From contig NZ_JACCAS010000002.1 in assembly GCF_013409255.1 (NCBI RefSeq), forward strand, positions 1,922,001 to 1,986,000: 64,000 nucleotides of DNA, read 5' to 3'. Source of the stretch: Paraburkholderia bryophila. Lineage in GTDB: Bacteria; Pseudomonadota; Gammaproteobacteria; Burkholderiales; Burkholderiaceae. Shown here piece after piece: positions 28,565 to 36,067 of the stretch. A program made the position numbers and the translations under genes. A model generated the notes under the pieces. The model was not told where the DNA came from. It ran no database searches and worked only from the letters and a program-made list of their open reading frames with translations. Positions within the stretch are counted from its first letter, which is position 1; each line of letters begins with the position of its first letter.

Positions 28565-28618
28565 AGGGGCTTCCCGGTTGTTTCGCGATAGCGAAGCGGT
28601 TGCGGAGGCCCCTTTTTC
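28565..28618 (+). terminator. Intrinsic terminator after rpoD
   Basis: AGGGGC with TTCC pairs with GGAGGCCCCT (one G-T pair), followed by TTTTT; an inner TTCGC/GCGAA stem with a GATA loop closes the structure. It lies 40 bases after the rpoD stop. Confidence 0.8.
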
Positions 28619-28647
28619 GTGTAGTATGTCGGCCAATCAATGAATCG

Positions 28648-28675
28648 GCCCGGCCTTCAAGACCGGGTCTTTTTC
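28648..28675 (+). terminator. Second terminator-like hairpin just before the tRNA gene
   Basis: CCCGG/CCGGG stem with a nine-base loop followed by TCTTTTTC. It ends three bases before the first tRNA base, so any tRNA promoter must overlap it. Confidence 0.55.
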
Positions 28676-28677
28676 TT

Positions 28678-28765
28678 GGGCCGGACGCCGTGCTGGTTGC
28701 AGGCAGCGGACTCATAATCCGCCTCCGAAAGGACACCGTCGGTTCGACTCCGACCCGGCCCACCA
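28678..28765 (+). tRNA. tRNA with anticodon CAU and a long variable arm (unusual)
   Basis: An 88-base cloverleaf including an encoded CCA. The acceptor stem GGGCCGG/CCGGCCC, anticodon stem GCGGA/TCCGC and T-stem GTCGG/CCGAC are all perfect; the anticodon loop CTCATAA gives CAT. The variable region is 15 bases with its own TCC-GAAA-GGA stem, so the shape is class II (Leu/Ser/Tyr/Sec-like), although known CAU tRNAs (Met, Ile2) are class I. Position 8 is A, not the nearly universal U, and position 14 is T. The D-arm can be extended (GCC, bulged G, TGC pairing with GCA, GGC). The discriminator is A. The amino acid is uncertain; Met, Ile or Leu are conceivable. Confidence 0.8.
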
Positions 28766-28772
28766 TAAACGC

Positions 28773-28804
28773 AAAAAGGGTTTCGAGACTTCGAAACCCT
28801 TTTT
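28773..28804 (+). terminator. Intrinsic terminator of the tRNA transcript
   Basis: AAAAAGGGTTTCGA pairs with TTCGAAACCCTTTTT, ending in a T-run seven to forty bases after the CCA end. It is symmetric, so it works on both strands. Confidence 0.9.
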
Positions 28805-29014
28805 CGTTTTGCGGCTTGAAATCAATAGTGGCGTGCGGTGATATAGCGCGTTCGCCGCGCGATTAATTCGGATTCGGATTTTGGGTGTGCGGATTCCAGT
28901 CGGGTTTTGCTGGTATGCCGGTGCAAGGTTTCTCGTTGGCGGTCGAGCGCACAGATTGATCCGCAATGTGCCGCTAATCTGCCGCAGCACGATCCTGAAT
29001 TCCGTCCTTGCCAG

Positions 29015-29030
29015 TGGCACATGGTTTGCT
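29015..29030 (+). promoter_or_regulatory. Sigma-54 (RpoN) promoter, full consensus match
   Basis: TGGCAC, five bases, TTGCT, with exactly ten bases between the GG of the -24 element and the GC of the -12 element. Transcription would start near 29041, about 30 bases before the ATG of a 68-codon ORF. No enhancer site for a known activator was recognised upstream. Confidence 0.6.
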
Positions 29031-29070
29031 CAATGTCGGCGTCAAGACCGTACCCATAACGAGAACTATC

Positions 29071-29277
29071 ATGCGACCAGACCACACCGTTACCGAATTC
29101 GTCTCGCCTCAACCTTTGTTGGCTTCGTCCGCGGAAGACGTCGGGGAAGTCGTGCCGCGCAGGCAAATTTCTGTGCTGGCGCGCGCGACGTTCTGCTTTG
29201 CCTGGCTATTCGGACTGGAGCCGTTCCTGAGCGCATCGGCCGACGAGGTGCCGCGCTCCCGATTCGATCGCTACTAA
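29071..29277 (+). CDS. Small protein of unknown function behind a sigma-54 promoter
   Basis: Putative 68-residue product MRPDHTVTEFVSPQPLLASS... with one hydrophobic segment (VLARATFCFAWLFGLEPFL, about 37-55), so it could be membrane-associated. The ATG is preceded by CGAGAAC, a weak ribosome-binding site, and lies about 30 bases downstream of the predicted sigma-54 start. I do not recognise the family. The reading frame could be extended to a TTG at 29008, but that would run through the promoter. The alternative is that the transcript is non-coding and this frame is chance. Confidence 0.4.
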   Translation: MRPDHTVTEFVSPQPLLASSAEDVGEVVPRRQISVLARATFCFAWLFGLEPFLSASADEVPRSRFDRY

Positions 29278-29590
29278 CGGGTGCGCTGGTAGAAGCAGTC
29301 GCTCCACGGGTCGATTGGGCCAGCCTTAGTTTCCGGGACGCGACACGCCATAAGGTAAGGCTTGCCGGTAATTAGGGAAACTCCGTGTAAAAATTGGAAC
29401 TGCTTCGCCGTTAAATGAAGACGGAAGGCTGTTCGATGTTTGCCGTCCGCTTTCAGCACGGGTTTTTGTCACGCGGCGGCCGGCGCCGCAACTCACCTCC
29501 GGGCAATGCCCGTGCAGAAGGCTTCACTTTCGACACGCATGCTGTCACGGCGCCAAACGAAGGTGAGCGACCTAAGCAGGATTTCATGAG

Positions 29591-29612
29591 ACCGCCTAAG
29601 GGCGGTTTTTTT
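29591..29612 (+). terminator. Orphan intrinsic terminator
   Basis: ACCGCC, loop TAAG, GGCGGT, then seven T. The nearest plus-strand gene end is more than 300 bases upstream, so it probably ends a small RNA or the extended transcript from the sigma-54 promoter at 29015. Confidence 0.75.
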
Positions 29613-29736
29613 CTTGGCTGTCTTCGAGCTGCGCCAACGCGCGACCCAGCTGCATTGGCGTCGCGCGGATTGAATTCGCAACCACTTCCCCGTCGTAAGA
29701 CATAAATGACCTGCGTCAAATATTGCGGGATAACTG

Positions 29737-29760
29737 GCATTTAAATGCGCGACAGCATTT
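29737..29760. repeat. Two overlapping dyads built from GCATTT
   Basis: GCATTTAAATGC is a perfect 12-base palindrome (29737-29748), and its AAATGC half also forms an inverted repeat with GCATTT at 29755-29760. Three copies of one half-site in 24 bases suggest a cooperative operator; the binding protein is unknown. Confidence 0.4.
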
Positions 29761-30230
29761 ATCAAATTAAGTTCCCGTCTTTCTAAAATAAATTTACTCC
29801 CCTCTGCAATACAGGTTTTGTCATTGCCTCATTTTCGAGCAATATGCCGGCTTTCATCATTCTTGGGTCCGACCCGATTACGTCGCGCGTATTAAACACT
29901 GTTGCATACGCACAACTTTTAATATTGAGAGATTGCAAATGACTTATGTCTGGAGCAGACGCCAGACCTCTGCGATGTTGCGATAAATGCAGGAAAAACA
30001 ACGACTTAATGCCATCCGGTTTCGGATTGTTGCTGATTCTGAAAAATCATGTTGTGTAAATTGCGGGCATTACCACCAGGGTCGCCCCCTACACTCACGC
30101 TTCGTTTCAAGGGTGCCCGATGGCCGACCGGAAAACGGTTCGGCGAACACGGGCAGCAGCGGATGCCATGTATGCGCTGCTGAGGCAAGTCCCGCTCCCC
30201 GCGTAAATTTATCGAACAGGAGTCCCACGC

Positions 30231-31364
30231 ATGAAAAAGAGTCTCATCGTTGTTGCGGTTGCCGCATCGTTCGCTTCCGTCGCTCACGCACAAAGCAGCG
30301 TGACCCTGTATGGTTTGCTCGACGCAGGCCTGACGTACACCAGCAACGTCAACCACAACGCAAAGTACTCGGCAGGTAGCGGTGGCATCAACCAAAGCAT
30401 GTTCGGTCTGCGTGGTTCGGAAGATCTGGGCGGCGGTCTGAAGGCAATCTTCACGTTGGAAAGCGGCTTCAACATCAACAACGGCAAGTTCGCTAACAAC
30501 AACGGCATGTTCAACCGTCAGTCGTTCGTCGGTCTGTCGAGCGCGCAATTCGGTACGGTCACGCTGGGTCGTCAATATGACGCAGCGCAAGACTACCTGG
30601 CACCGCTGACCGCAACGGGCAGCTGGGGCGGTACGTACTTCGCTCACCCGTTCAACAACGACAACCTGAGCACGAACGGCGGCTACTCGGTCAACAACTC
30701 GATCAAGTACTCGAGCGCTAACTACGCTGGCTTCACGTTCGGCGGCACGTACGGCTTCTCGAACCAGGCTGGCGCATTCGCAAACAACCGCGAATACAGC
30801 GTTGGTGCTGCATACCAGTGGCAAGGTCTGCACCTCGGTGCTGCTTACGCACAGCAGAACAACCCGGGCGCAGGTAACGGCGGCGCGTCGGACGGTTCGT
30901 ACGTCAACGCACTGGCAGGCAACGTCGGCAGCTTCCGTCAACGTGAATTCGGCGTTGCTGGTTCGTACGCATTCGGCCCGGCTACCCTGGGTCTGGCATG
31001 GACGCAATCGCGTTCGGACAACTTCGTCGGTGGTGCACAGTCGCTGCGCGCTAACAACTACGAAGTCAACGGCAAGTACAACCTGACGCCGGCTATGAGC
31101 CTGGGCGTTGCGTACACGTTCACCGACGGCAAGGGCTACGGCGTTGCTGCCAACGGTGGTTCGGATTCGGTTCGCTACCACCAGATCGGCGTGCAAGCTG
31201 ACTACTCGCTGTCGCGTCGTACGGACGTCTACGCTCAAGCCGTGTACCAGCACGCAATGGGCGACGGCGGTGTCGCTTCGATCTACAGCGGCGACAACTC
31301 GCAACTGCCGTCGTCGTCGAAGAACCAGACGGCCGCTACGGTCGGTCTGCGTCACCGCTTCTAA
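30231..31364 (+). CDS. Outer-membrane general porin (OpcP/OmpC type)
   Basis: Trimeric beta-barrel porin of 377 residues for diffusion of small solutes. The signal peptide MKKSLIVVAVAASFASVAHA is followed by QSSVTLYGLLDAGLTYTSN, the standard betaproteobacterial porin N-terminus. FGLRGSEDLGGGLKAIFTLESGF, FNRQSFVGLSSAQFGTVTLGRQYD and a C-terminal phenylalanine (VGLRHRF) needed for barrel assembly are present. Codon choice is strongly biased (GCA, AAC, GGC, TAC), as expected for an abundant protein. It is followed by a strong terminator. Confidence 0.95.
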   Translation: MKKSLIVVAVAASFASVAHAQSSVTLYGLLDAGLTYTSNVNHNAKYSAGSGGINQSMFGLRGSEDLGGGLKAIFTLESGFNINNGKFANNNGMFNRQSFVGLSSAQFGTVTLGRQYDAAQDYLAPLTATGSWGGTYFAHPFNNDNLSTNGGYSVNNSIKYSSANYAGFTFGGTYGFSNQAGAFANNREYSVGAAYQWQGLHLGAAYAQQNNPGAGNGGASDGSYVNALAGNVGSFRQREFGVAGSYAFGPATLGLAWTQSRSDNFVGGAQSLRANNYEVNGKYNLTPAMSLGVAYTFTDGKGYGVAANGGSDSVRYHQIGVQADYSLSRRTDVYAQAVYQHAMGDGGVASIYSGDNSQLPSSSKNQTAATVGLRHRF

Positions 31365-31390
31365 GCTTCCGCAGAAGCTAGTTGTTGTGG

Positions 31391-31420
31391 AAAAAGGTGC
31401 CGTTCGCGGCACCTTTTTTT
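31391..31420 (+). terminator. Intrinsic terminator after the porin gene
   Basis: GGTGCCG, TTCG tetraloop, CGGCACC, flanked by five A and seven T. Strong and nearly symmetric, so it also serves the convergent porin pseudogene. Confidence 0.9.
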
Positions 31421-31526
31421 ATGGGCGCGCGATATGTATCAGCGGCGCCACGTCTGGACGCCGGACGCCGCCGCGCCCAGCAAGACTCAGTTGGGCCCGA
31501 CTGGGCTCAGCCCTGATCCAGACGCT

Positions 31527-32667
31527 TTAGAAAATCGTCCGCAGACCGAGCGCAACGCCGGTCTGATTGTTTTTTGCCCGGCAACTCGACCGACGCGGCG
31601 CCCGACACCTTGTCGAAATCGACCGTGCCGTACACCTCAGTGCGCTTCGACAGCGCGTATTCCGCCAGCGCCACGAACGTATAGCGATTGCCGCTGCCCA
31701 GCAAACCGTTGCCGATCGCCGCATTCGACATGTGGTCGTAGTACGCCGCACCGGTCAGCGTCTGCGCGTGGGTAGCCTGCCACGTCACGCCGGCGAACGG
31801 CCCGTTGTCGACTCGACCCGATCCCTTCAGGATGTCGACGCCTTGCACGAGCGGTTGCTGCGTCAATGCGCTGTCGACGAAACCCGTGTCGTCCTTCGAA
31901 TGCAGATAGCCGATGTACACCTTCGCCGTGCTGAAGGCATAGACCGCGTCCGCGTTGAGGATGGTTTGCTTGTGATTGCTGTTGTCGCTGTTCTGCTGCA
32001 CCCCGGCCGCGACGCTCAACGGACCGGCCACGTATGACGACGTGAAGCCCACCATATTGCCCGCGCCGAGATGGCCCGGAACCTGGCCGGAGAAGCCGCC
32101 CACGCCGGTCGATTCCGCGTTGGTGCCGAACGAGTACATCGCGGCCATGGTCAGGCCTCTGTACGTGCCGGTGTATTTGACGGCATTGTCGGCATAGAGC
32201 CCCGGCGCCGAGCGCGCCCGGCAGCCACGAGTTTTCCACGTAGTTGCCGACGGTCAGCGGATCATAGGTATCGCCGAGCAAGTCGAACAACGGTGTCTTC
32301 TGACGACCGAGCGTGACCGTGCCGTATTGGCTGCTCAGCCCGACATACGCGTTGCGGTTGAAGGGCCGCTGGCTATCCGAGGCCGAGCCGTCCTGCAGAT
32401 TGATGCCGCTTTCCAGATCGAAGATCGCCTTCAGACCGCCGCCCAGGTCTTCCGAACCGCGTAGCCCCAGCGGCTATTAGTGATCGCGCCGTTGGTCATG
32501 AACAGGCGCCTGTCGTTCTTCGCGTTGGAGTAGGTCAGGTAACGCACGCTCACATCGGCCATGCCATGTAGCGTGATCGAACTTTGTGCCGAAGCCTGCT
32601 CGGATGTCATGGCGAGGATCGCGCCACCTACGACTGCGGCGGTCTTGAGGAGCCTTACTTGTCTCAC
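31527..32667 (-). pseudogene. Porin gene broken by three single-base indels
   Basis: A second, unrelated-copy porin readable from MRQVRLLKTAAVVGGAIL (signal peptide) to LGLRTIF-stop. It needs three frame changes: a lost base near 32,458 (SRWG then should read LRGSEDLGGGLKAIF), an extra G in GCCGGGGCT near 32,206 (GALGAG then LYADNAVKYTGTYRG), and an extra A in the AAAAAAC run near 31,572 (ELPGK then NNQTGVALGLRTIF). All three are in or beside homopolymers. Otherwise the protein is well preserved, so the decay is recent, or some indels are sequence errors. It sits between an intact porin and a transposase-like ORF. Confidence 0.85.
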
Positions 32668-32939
32668 TGATGTTCCTGCTTATCGGTTATGGATTTTTCA
32701 TTGAGGCGCGCTGCGCAGCGTGGCCACGCCGCGGGCGCGCCGATAATAAATCACCGCCTTCGTCACGCCGAAAATTCTTTGCCGCCATAAATTGGCGCGT
32801 TTATTGACATTTGTTCACGCGCATCTGACAAGAATTAACTTTCGCGAATGCGTGCTTGCGTTAGTCTGAAATTCACTTATCGATCGACCTTATTTTCGCG
32901 GCGACGCTAGCACGTGTGCTGCAGGCGCGTTTCTACTGC

Positions 32940-33320
32940 ATGAATACTCTCGCTTCAAATCTGACTGCACCGGCCGTTCACGATCTCACGGACGAGCAAT
33001 GGCACCGCATCGTGCCGCTGCTGCCCGAAATGAAAGAGCACGGGCCTCGGCGCGGGCGCCCCAGCATCGACATTCGCCGCGTGATGAATAGCGTGATGTG
33101 GGTGCTGCGCACGCGCGCGCCGTGGAGCGCGATGCCCGAGCGCTATGCGCCGTATCAGACCGCGCATCGTTATTACCTGCGCTGGAAGAAGTCAGGTGTG
33201 CTGGCCGATATCGCGTTCACGCTGTTTGGCAGCGACGCCATGCTCGAGCGGCCACTCACGCGAAGAAGCGACGTGCGAGCCGCGCAAATCGCAGCGGAAA
33301 TCGACTATTTTGTTGGGTAG
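32940..33320 (+). CDS. IS5-type transposase N-terminal domain ORF (DUF4096-like)
   Basis: Protein of 126 residues with LTDEQWHRIVPLLPEMKEHGPRRGRPSIDIRRVMNSVMWVLRTRAPWSAMPERYAPYQTAHRYYLRWKKSGVLADI, the DNA-binding N-terminal region of IS5-family transposases. The DDE catalytic part is missing: after this domain the frame ends at 33320 and a terminator follows. No terminal inverted repeats were found. It is either an IS remnant or a domesticated DNA-binding protein; an intact terminator and full domain favour a stable gene. An upstream start at 32916 is possible. Confidence 0.7.
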   Translation: MNTLASNLTAPAVHDLTDEQWHRIVPLLPEMKEHGPRRGRPSIDIRRVMNSVMWVLRTRAPWSAMPERYAPYQTAHRYYLRWKKSGVLADIAFTLFGSDAMLERPLTRRSDVRAAQIAAEIDYFVG

Positions 33321-33338
33321 TCGAACCCTCAAAAGATA

Positions 33339-33375
33339 AAGCCGTCACCGGGCATTCCCTGTGACGGCTTTTTTC
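33339..33375. terminator. Bidirectional terminator between the transposase-like ORF and the chemoreceptor
   Basis: AAGCCGTCAC pairs with GTGACGGCTT across a 12-base loop, followed by TTTTTTC on the plus strand; AAAAG precedes it for minus-strand use. Confidence 0.85.
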
Positions 33376-33411
33376 TTTGAAGCTTCTCGCGCCCAACGCG
33401 GCGCCATCCAA

Positions 33412-34971
33412 CTACGCGCGCTGCTCGACCTTGAACACCGCAACGGCATGCTGCAGACGTTCAGTCTGCTCATCGAGCGAGCCCGCCGCTGCCGCGGCCT
33501 GCTCGACGAGCGCGGCGTTGCGTTGCGTGACGTCGTCCATCTGGCGGATGGCGAGGTTGACTTCGCCGATACCCGAGCTCTGCTCCTTCGAAGCCGCCGA
33601 AATCTCGTTGATGATGGCCGTCACGCGGCGCACCGCGTCGACCACTTCGCCGATCGTGCTGCCGGCCCGGCCGGCCAGCGTCGAGCCCTCGCCGACCTGC
33701 GCCACCGACTGATCGATCAACACCTTGATCTCCTTGGCCGCTGTTGCGCTGCGTTGCGCGAGATTGCGCACCTCGCCCGCGACCACCGCAAAACCGCGGC
33801 CTTCTTCGCCGGCGCGGGCGGCTTCGACCGCCGCGTTCAACGCGAGAATATTGGTCTGAAACGCAATGCCTTCAATCACGCTGATGATCTCGCCGATCTT
33901 GCGCGAACTATCGGTGATGCCGGCCATTTTCTGCACCACGTCGTTGACCACCTGACCGCCGCGCGCGGCGATGCTCGACGCGTCCGTCGCCAGTTCCGAC
34001 GCGGTGGCCGCGTTGTCGGCATTCTGCGTAACGGTCTTGGTGAGTTCGTCCATGGTGGCTGCGGTTTGCTGCAACGACGCGGCCTGTTCCTCGGTGCGGC
34101 TCGACAGATCCAGGTTGCCCGCGGCGATTTCCTTCGACGCGACCGTGATCGTCTCGGCGGACGTCTTGATGCGCGTGATGGTAGCCGCTAGTTGATCGCG
34201 CATTTCGCGCAGCGAGAACAGCAGGCTCGACGTGTCGTCGCGGCGCAGGTCGATGCGGGTGGCGAGATCGCCGCGCGCGATCTGCATGGCGATCGCGGCG
34301 GCAGTGGCCGGTTCGCCGCCGATCGAGCGCGACACATTGCGCACCACGCGCGAAGCGACGAACGAGACGAGCACGCCCAGCACCACGAGCATGCCGGCCG
34401 AGCGAGCCAGCGTCGCGTAGAACTGCGCCTGAATGTCGTCCATGTAAGCGCCGGCGATGAAATCCCAGCCCCAGGGCGCAAAACGCTTCACATAGCCGAT
34501 CTTTTCGCTCGGCGTCGTTTCGCCGGGCTTCGGCCACCAGTAGCGCAAAAAGCCCGCGCCGCCCGCCGAGCCGCCTGCTTGAGCGATGTCGTGATAGAGC
34601 GCGTTGCCTTTCGCGTCGCGGAAGCCGCTCATGTCCTTGCCGTTCAGCTTCGGGCTCATCGGATGATCGATCATCACCGAATCGCTGCGCACGATCGTCA
34701 CGTAGCCGGAAGCGCCGTAACGCTGCGCGTTGACGCGAGCGATGGCCTGCTGTTTGGCTTGGTCGACGGAGAGCTTGCCGGCGTCGGCCTGCTTCGCGTA
34801 ATCCGCGACGATCGACGCCGCCATATCGGTGACGTCGGCCAGATCGGCCTGGCGTGCGTCCATCTGGGCGTTACGTGCGTCGAACGCGTTCACAACGGTC
34901 ACGATCAGGAGCGCGACCCAGCACAACAGCAACGGCACCCACAGTTTCTGTTTCAGTGTCAGACGGTTCAT
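33412..34971 (-). CDS. Methyl-accepting chemotaxis protein with a single Cache domain
   Basis: Chemoreceptor of 519 residues. Layout: cytoplasmic start and transmembrane helix (about 10-30), periplasmic sCache-type sensor (about 35-185, with [21 protein letters not shown] and the [14 protein letters not shown] end), second helix (about 190-210), HAMP (about 212-265) and a long coiled-coil signalling domain with the hairpin tip [48 protein letters not shown]. It has no C-terminal CheR-docking pentapeptide (ends FKVEQRA). The ligand is unknown; sCache receptors commonly sense small organic acids. Confidence 0.93.
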   Translation of the reverse strand: MNRLTLKQKLWVPLLLCWVALLIVTVVNAFDARNAQMDARQADLADVTDMAASIVADYAKQADAGKLSVDQAKQQAIARVNAQRYGASGYVTIVRSDSVMIDHPMSPKLNGKDMSGFRDAKGNALYHDIAQAGGSAGGAGFLRYWWPKPGETTPSEKIGYVKRFAPWGWDFIAGAYMDDIQAQFYATLARSAGMLVVLGVLVSFVASRVVRNVSRSIGGEPATAAAIAMQIARGDLATRIDLRRDDTSSLLFSLREMRDQLAATITRIKTSAETITVASKEIAAGNLDLSSRTEEQAASLQQTAATMDELTKTVTQNADNAATASELATDASSIAARGGQVVNDVVQKMAGITDSSRKIGEIISVIEGIAFQTNILALNAAVEAARAGEEGRGFAVVAGEVRNLAQRSATAAKEIKVLIDQSVAQVGEGSTLAGRAGSTIGEVVDAVRRVTAIINEISAASKEQSSGIGEVNLAIRQMDDVTQRNAALVEQAAAAAGSLDEQTERLQHAVAVFKVEQRA

Positions 34972-35099
34972 TATCGGTTTCGACGAGACGTTGAGCTCGG
35001 AATAGAGCGAGGCTGCAATCTGCGTTGCATAGTCCGCATAACGGCTGCGGTAGCGCTTTCTTTATCCGTCTGCTGAAAATTTAGGCGCGGATAAGCAAA

Positions 35100-35121
35100 A
35101 CGGCCGCGCTCGGGCGGCCGT
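35100..35121 (-). terminator. Weak terminator after the Crp-type regulator
   Basis: ACGGCCGC/GCGGCCGT stem with a six-base loop, followed by TTTTGC on the minus strand, 41 bases after the regulator's stop codon. Confidence 0.6.
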
Positions 35122-35162
35122 AGCAATGAGAAGGCGATGACACGCTGCGTGGCGCGTCAGTG

Positions 35163-35909
35163 CTAGATCTGTTCGCGACCGAATGCGCCCAGACGCTCGA
35201 GATCGAGCACGTCGATCTGGTTGTAAGAGAGCCGCAAAATCTGCCGCTTTTCGAGGTTTTGCAGCGCCTGATTGATCCGTTGGCGCGATACGCCCGCTAA
35301 CAGGCCGACTTCTTCCTGCGAAATAGCGAGCGTGCGGCCGGTGTCGGGATACAGATCGGGATTGAACAATTGCGCGAGCGATTGCGCGACGCGCGCATCC
35401 ACATCGAGCAGCCGGCTATTCTGGATCGATGCGATGAACTCGCCCATCCGGTTGTTCAATTGCCGGATCACGAAACCGGTGAACGGCAGGCTGCTCTCCA
35501 GCAGCGCATGGAACGTCGCCGACGGTACGAACATGACGAGCGAGGGTTGAATCGTGGCCACGTCGTATTTACGCAGTTCGCGCTTGATCACGCTGCCCTC
35601 GCCGAACCAGCCGCCGGGCGGCACGCCCGACAGCGTGCAACTGCGCCCCGACGCGTTGTAGATGGCGAGCTTGATGAGGCCGGTGTGCACGCCGATCCAG
35701 TAGTCCGACGGCTGCTGGCGGCGGGCGATCCACGCGCCGCCCTCCAGACGCTCCGCGTGAGCGCTCGCAAGGACCATCGCCTGATGGTCGGCGGCGAGCG
35801 CGCGGAACCAGGCGCAGGTGGCAAACAGGCGCGGCAGATCGTCGCGCGCGACCCGTTCGGTGCGGTGCGTCTGGGTGTCCGCGAGGACGGGGAGCGGAGC
35901 GTCGTTCAT
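35163..35909 (-). CDS. Crp/Fnr-family transcription regulator
   Basis: Regulator of 248 residues: a cyclic-nucleotide-binding-like beta-roll (about 30-140) and a C-terminal winged helix with LAISQEEVGLLAGVSRQRINQALQNLEKRQIL. No Fnr-type cysteine cluster is present, and the effector-binding residues differ from Crp, so it is an orphan branch. The frame extends upstream to an ATG at 35975, but that codon lies inside an 18-base palindrome that looks like an operator; the MNDAPLPVL start at 35909 is therefore preferred. It is divergent from an acyl-CoA synthetase gene. Confidence 0.85.
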   Translation of the reverse strand: MNDAPLPVLADTQTHRTERVARDDLPRLFATCAWFRALAADHQAMVLASAHAERLEGGAWIARRQQPSDYWIGVHTGLIKLAIYNASGRSCTLSGVPPGGWFGEGSVIKRELRKYDVATIQPSLVMFVPSATFHALLESSLPFTGFVIRQLNNRMGEFIASIQNSRLLDVDARVAQSLAQLFNPDLYPDTGRTLAISQEEVGLLAGVSRQRINQALQNLEKRQILRLSYNQIDVLDLERLGAFGREQI

Positions 35910-35968
35910 AAGCGGCTTGAGTGGCGGATTCGGCTGAAGTCGGGCGGCACACGCTGGGGCGAACCACT

Positions 35969-35986
35969 CTGTCATTTGAATGACAG
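35969..35986. promoter_or_regulatory. Perfect 18-base palindrome between a Crp-type regulator and acyl-CoA synthetase
   Basis: CTGTCATT, TG, AATGACAG. Read as half-sites it is TGTCA, six bases, TGACA, the same 5-6-5 spacing as Crp sites (TGTGA-N6-TCACA). It lies 60 bases upstream of the regulator start and 82 bases upstream of the divergent gene, a good position to control both. Confidence 0.6.
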
Positions 35987-36067
35987 ACAGTTCACCATGT
36001 CACTTGCTAGGCTAGCTTACCCACCAGAATAAGCGACGGCGCGGCCAGCGCCTCAGGAGACGAAGCG

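Larger units (their letters stand above)
29278..30230. other. Long intergenic region before the porin gene
   Basis: Nearly one kilobase without a convincing gene. It holds a strong orphan terminator (29591-29612), two overlapping dyads (29737-29760), then a distinctly AT-rich stretch (about 29,700-30,060) and the porin 5' region. Short ORFs on both strands overlap each other and show no recognisable protein features. A long porin leader or small RNAs are plausible contents. Confidence 0.5.

Noticed and set aside
32916..33364. Complete IS element with terminal inverted repeats
   Set aside because: Only a DNA-binding domain is coded and no matching terminal repeats or target duplication were found by eye.
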